This document shows, piece after piece, positions 62,234-64,000 of a DNA stretch of 64,000 nt. Where the stretch lies: contig SDOX01000002.1 of assembly GCA_004565275.1 (NCBI GenBank), positions 1,148,848-1,212,847 of the forward strand. Reading direction: 5' to 3'. Origin of the DNA: Nannochloropsis salina CCMP1776. Taxonomy: Eukaryota; Sar; Eustigmatophyceae; Eustigmatales; Monodopsidaceae. The notes beneath the pieces are model-generated. The model searched no databases. It was not told where the DNA came from and saw nothing but the letters and a program-made list of their open reading frames with translations. Position 1 is the first letter of the stretch. Every line of letters starts with the position of its first letter. Both the position numbers and the translations under genes were made by a program.

Positions 62234-62584
62234 CTAAGGCATCAATTTCTCTCCAACATAATATACGAAGCTGCGCTCCTCGTCGCCTCCCCATGTTATT
62301 TCAAGGGCACCCAACGAAAATATAAGAACGTTGTACTTTGCTCCCAGGTGGTGGTCTGCCATCTCATGTGGTTTCCATTGCTTTGATGTAGGTCCTATGA
62401 CACTTACATGTATTATCTTGTACGATAAATAGCCAACCACAGACGTAAATTCCATACTTTTCCCCACTCTGCTACATCTTGTGCCTTCTGACAATCCGGT
62501 TTCTTCCTCACTGTAGACCCTAAACTGCGCGTAAAATCGATCTTTTTTTAGATAGGGATCGCGGCGCTGCTCTGCTGATAACAT
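62234..62584 (-). CDS. Hypothetical 116-residue protein
   Basis: ATG frame on the minus strand with protein-like composition (MLSAEQRRDPYLKKDRFYAQ, then GYLSYKIIHVSVIGPTSKQW and VLIFSLGALEITWGGDEE). No family recognised, no introns needed. A shorter plus-strand frame overlaps and looks like its shadow. It would lie tail-to-tail with MinE and head-to-head with the ammonia-lyase-like gene. Confidence 0.33.
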   Translation of the reverse strand: MLSAEQRRDPYLKKDRFYAQFRVYSEEETGLSEGTRCSRVGKSMEFTSVVGYLSYKIIHVSVIGPTSKQWKPHEMADHHLGAKYNVLIFSLGALEITWGGDEERSFVYYVGEKLMP

Positions 62585-63111
62585 TTCACATTTAAAAATA
62601 TCTTCAAATTCTTTGCTTTCCGATTTGTTGGCCAGGCAGTTGGTCGCGAGTCTGGGGGGGAGGAGGTTATATGGTGTACGGCGGATCGATACGGAGCTTC
62701 ATCGGCAGTCGTGGAAACTGATAAAGACAAACACAGTGCTGTCAAATGCCGACGGGGTATTTGGCGGACTAGATATGTATCTATCAGACAAGTATCTGGT
62801 CCTGTGTGAAGTGGTGCAGTTACATTCTGGTTGCTGGAAGGCATTCTGACCACACCCCGCCCACGAGCTTTTTCACCCTGTCTGTGCACCATTCCTTGCA
62901 CTTTTAATGCTTTGCATTACATTCTGGTTGCTGGGAGGCATTCTGACCACACCCCGCCCACGAGCTTTTTCCCCCTGTCTGTGCACCATTCCTTGCACTT
63001 TTAATGCTTTGCTTCCCTCCCTTTCCTTCGAACACGTTTTTGCCATGACAAACACGGATACTCACGAACCCGCCAATGCACAGGTGGAAGTGGCTTTGTT
63101 GGATTGACACG
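62585..63111. other. Upstream region of the ammonia-lyase-like gene
   Basis: Contains the 97-bp duplication at 62820-63013. No coding segment recognised. Confidence 0.5.
62820..63013. repeat. 97-bp tandem duplication upstream of the ammonia-lyase-like gene
   Basis: Copies 62820-62916 and 62917-63013 differ at only two positions, so the duplication is recent. It ends about 100 bp before the start codon at 63112 and may duplicate promoter elements. Confidence 0.95.
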
Positions 63112-64000
63112 ATGGCGGACGCAATTAAGGAGGGGAACGGACTGGGGCCTGCACGTATACCCCTTCTATCCCTCGGGCCCTCCCGCCGCTTCACGCTCGC
63201 AGACCTCACTGCGGTTGCAACAGGCACTGCCCACCTGGAGTTGGAAGCCTCGGCCTTGGAATCGCTCCCGGTCGCCTCCTTCTTTGCGACGTCTGTCCCC
63301 GCCACTCTCACCGACTCGGCCTCTTCATCGCTTCCTGCCACACCTCTCACGTGCTCCGCAAACTTTTGGACGGTAGCCGAAACTCGGGCCATTTTGGTAG
63401 CTCGCCTCGCCTCCCTGATACAAGGCCGTGCCTACGTGCGCCGCGAAATCCTCGAACGTATGCTCGTCCTCCTCAATGATGCCTCAACTTTTCCCCCCTT
63501 CCGCAAGGGTCACGAAGTCGAGGATCTCCAGGCGCTCCTCCAACAACCTCACCCGGAGCCGTTGCAGCCCCCGTTAAGCCACACCGAAGCCATCGCCTTG
63601 CGCACCGGCACATATGCCAGCACGGGTCCCGCAGCCCTGCACGCTTATGCCGTTCACAACCTGGTGTCGGCCGCGGATATGGCGGCGGCGGTGGCCTGCG
63701 AAGTGACGCATGCCTCCCTGGAGCCCTTCCAGGCCGTGCATTTTGACATGCACAGGCCGCACCGTGGTCAGATGGCGACCGCGATGAATCTTCGCTTGCT
63801 GTTGGAAGGGTCAGCGGTGGTGCGGCCGGCAGTAGGGGCCAAGGGAGGGAGGGGCGGAGGGGGAGGAGGAGGAGGAGGAGGGAGGGGGAGGGGAGGGCGA
63901 AGGGGACTATGAGGTCTTACGATGCGTACCGCAGGTAGGAGTACAGGGAGGGGGCGAGGTTGAGGAGGAGGGAAGGAGGGAGGGAAGGAGGGAAGACGCC
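63112..64000 (+). CDS. Histidine/phenylalanine ammonia-lyase-like protein, 5' part, MIO site missing
   Basis: Two exons seen: 63112-63831 and 63896-63934, both phase 0, ending at a GTAGGA donor; the rest is off the right edge. Relationship to the aromatic amino acid lyase family is seen in RRFTLADLTAVATGTAHLEL, in SLIQGRAYVRREILERMLVL before LN, in GTYASTGPAALHAYAVHNLV with SAADMAAAV, in FDMHRPHRGQMATAMNLRLL, and in EVLRCVPQ before the donor. Between the LLN block and ALRTGTYAS only about 45 residues are left. The stretch that normally carries GSVGASGDLAPLAH, source of the MIO electrophile, is absent, and so is the YGVNTG region near the start. If this exon is complete the product cannot be a normal lyase. 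A 64-bp purine-rich intron separates the two exons. Confidence 0.75.

Overview
This is a window of nuclear DNA from a eukaryote, most likely a photosynthetic stramenopile (heterokont) alga. The strongest clue is an aureochrome at 26651-28417: a bZIP domain followed by a LOV domain, an order known only from photosynthetic stramenopiles. Several N-termini also look like heterokont plastid presequences, with an ER signal peptide and an Ala/Phe cleavage context (12665-14521, 15174-16777, 31085-33148, 45950-48064, and probably 54744-57257). Genes are GC-rich, densely packed and carry few, mostly short introns. The smallest inferred introns are about 62-65 bp, and many reading frames start with a tiny first exon. 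A eustigmatophyte such as Nannochloropsis/Microchloropsis would fit, but that is inference.

Layout. 1-9.2 kb: a MYB (SHAQKYF-class) factor, a tentative small gene, the tRNA thiolase MnmA/MTU1, a four-exon Lys-rich membrane protein and BCCIP. 9.5-16.8 kb: a membrane-anchored GH81 beta-1,3-glucanase, an alpha/beta hydrolase and a lumenal CYP38-type cyclophilin. 17.2-28.4 kb: a degenerate phosphotriesterase-related protein, a MEKHLA-domain protein, the ribosome-biogenesis factor Urb2/Npa2 and aureochrome. 29-33 kb: carnosine N-methyltransferase-like protein and organellar prolyl-tRNA synthetase. 33.3-36.6 kb: an AT-rich, gene-poor stretch with small uncertain ORFs and a tRNA-Leu relic. 36.7-45 kb: non-phosphorylating GAPDH, a large protein kinase and isovaleryl-CoA dehydrogenase. 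45.4-51.4 kb: an unknown plastid-targeted protein, ubiquitin-eS31 and uncertain small genes. 51.4-64 kb: a fused myo-inositol-phosphate synthase/PfkB kinase, glucose-6-phosphate isomerase, succinate dehydrogenase subunit B, a hidden four-exon MinE, and the 5' part of a histidine/phenylalanine ammonia-lyase-like gene that runs off the right edge.

Functional links. The fused inositol synthase/kinase and the glucose-6-phosphate isomerase are head-to-tail neighbours that share glucose-6-phosphate as substrate. GAPN supplies cytosolic NADPH. The GH81 enzyme fits an organism that stores beta-1,3-glucan. SDHB, isovaleryl-CoA dehydrogenase and perhaps MinE are mitochondrial. All exon joins were made by eye from GT-AG sites, phase agreement and family knowledge. 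Those of SDHB, BCCIP, aureochrome and MinE are well constrained by homology; those of the unrecognised small genes are tentative.
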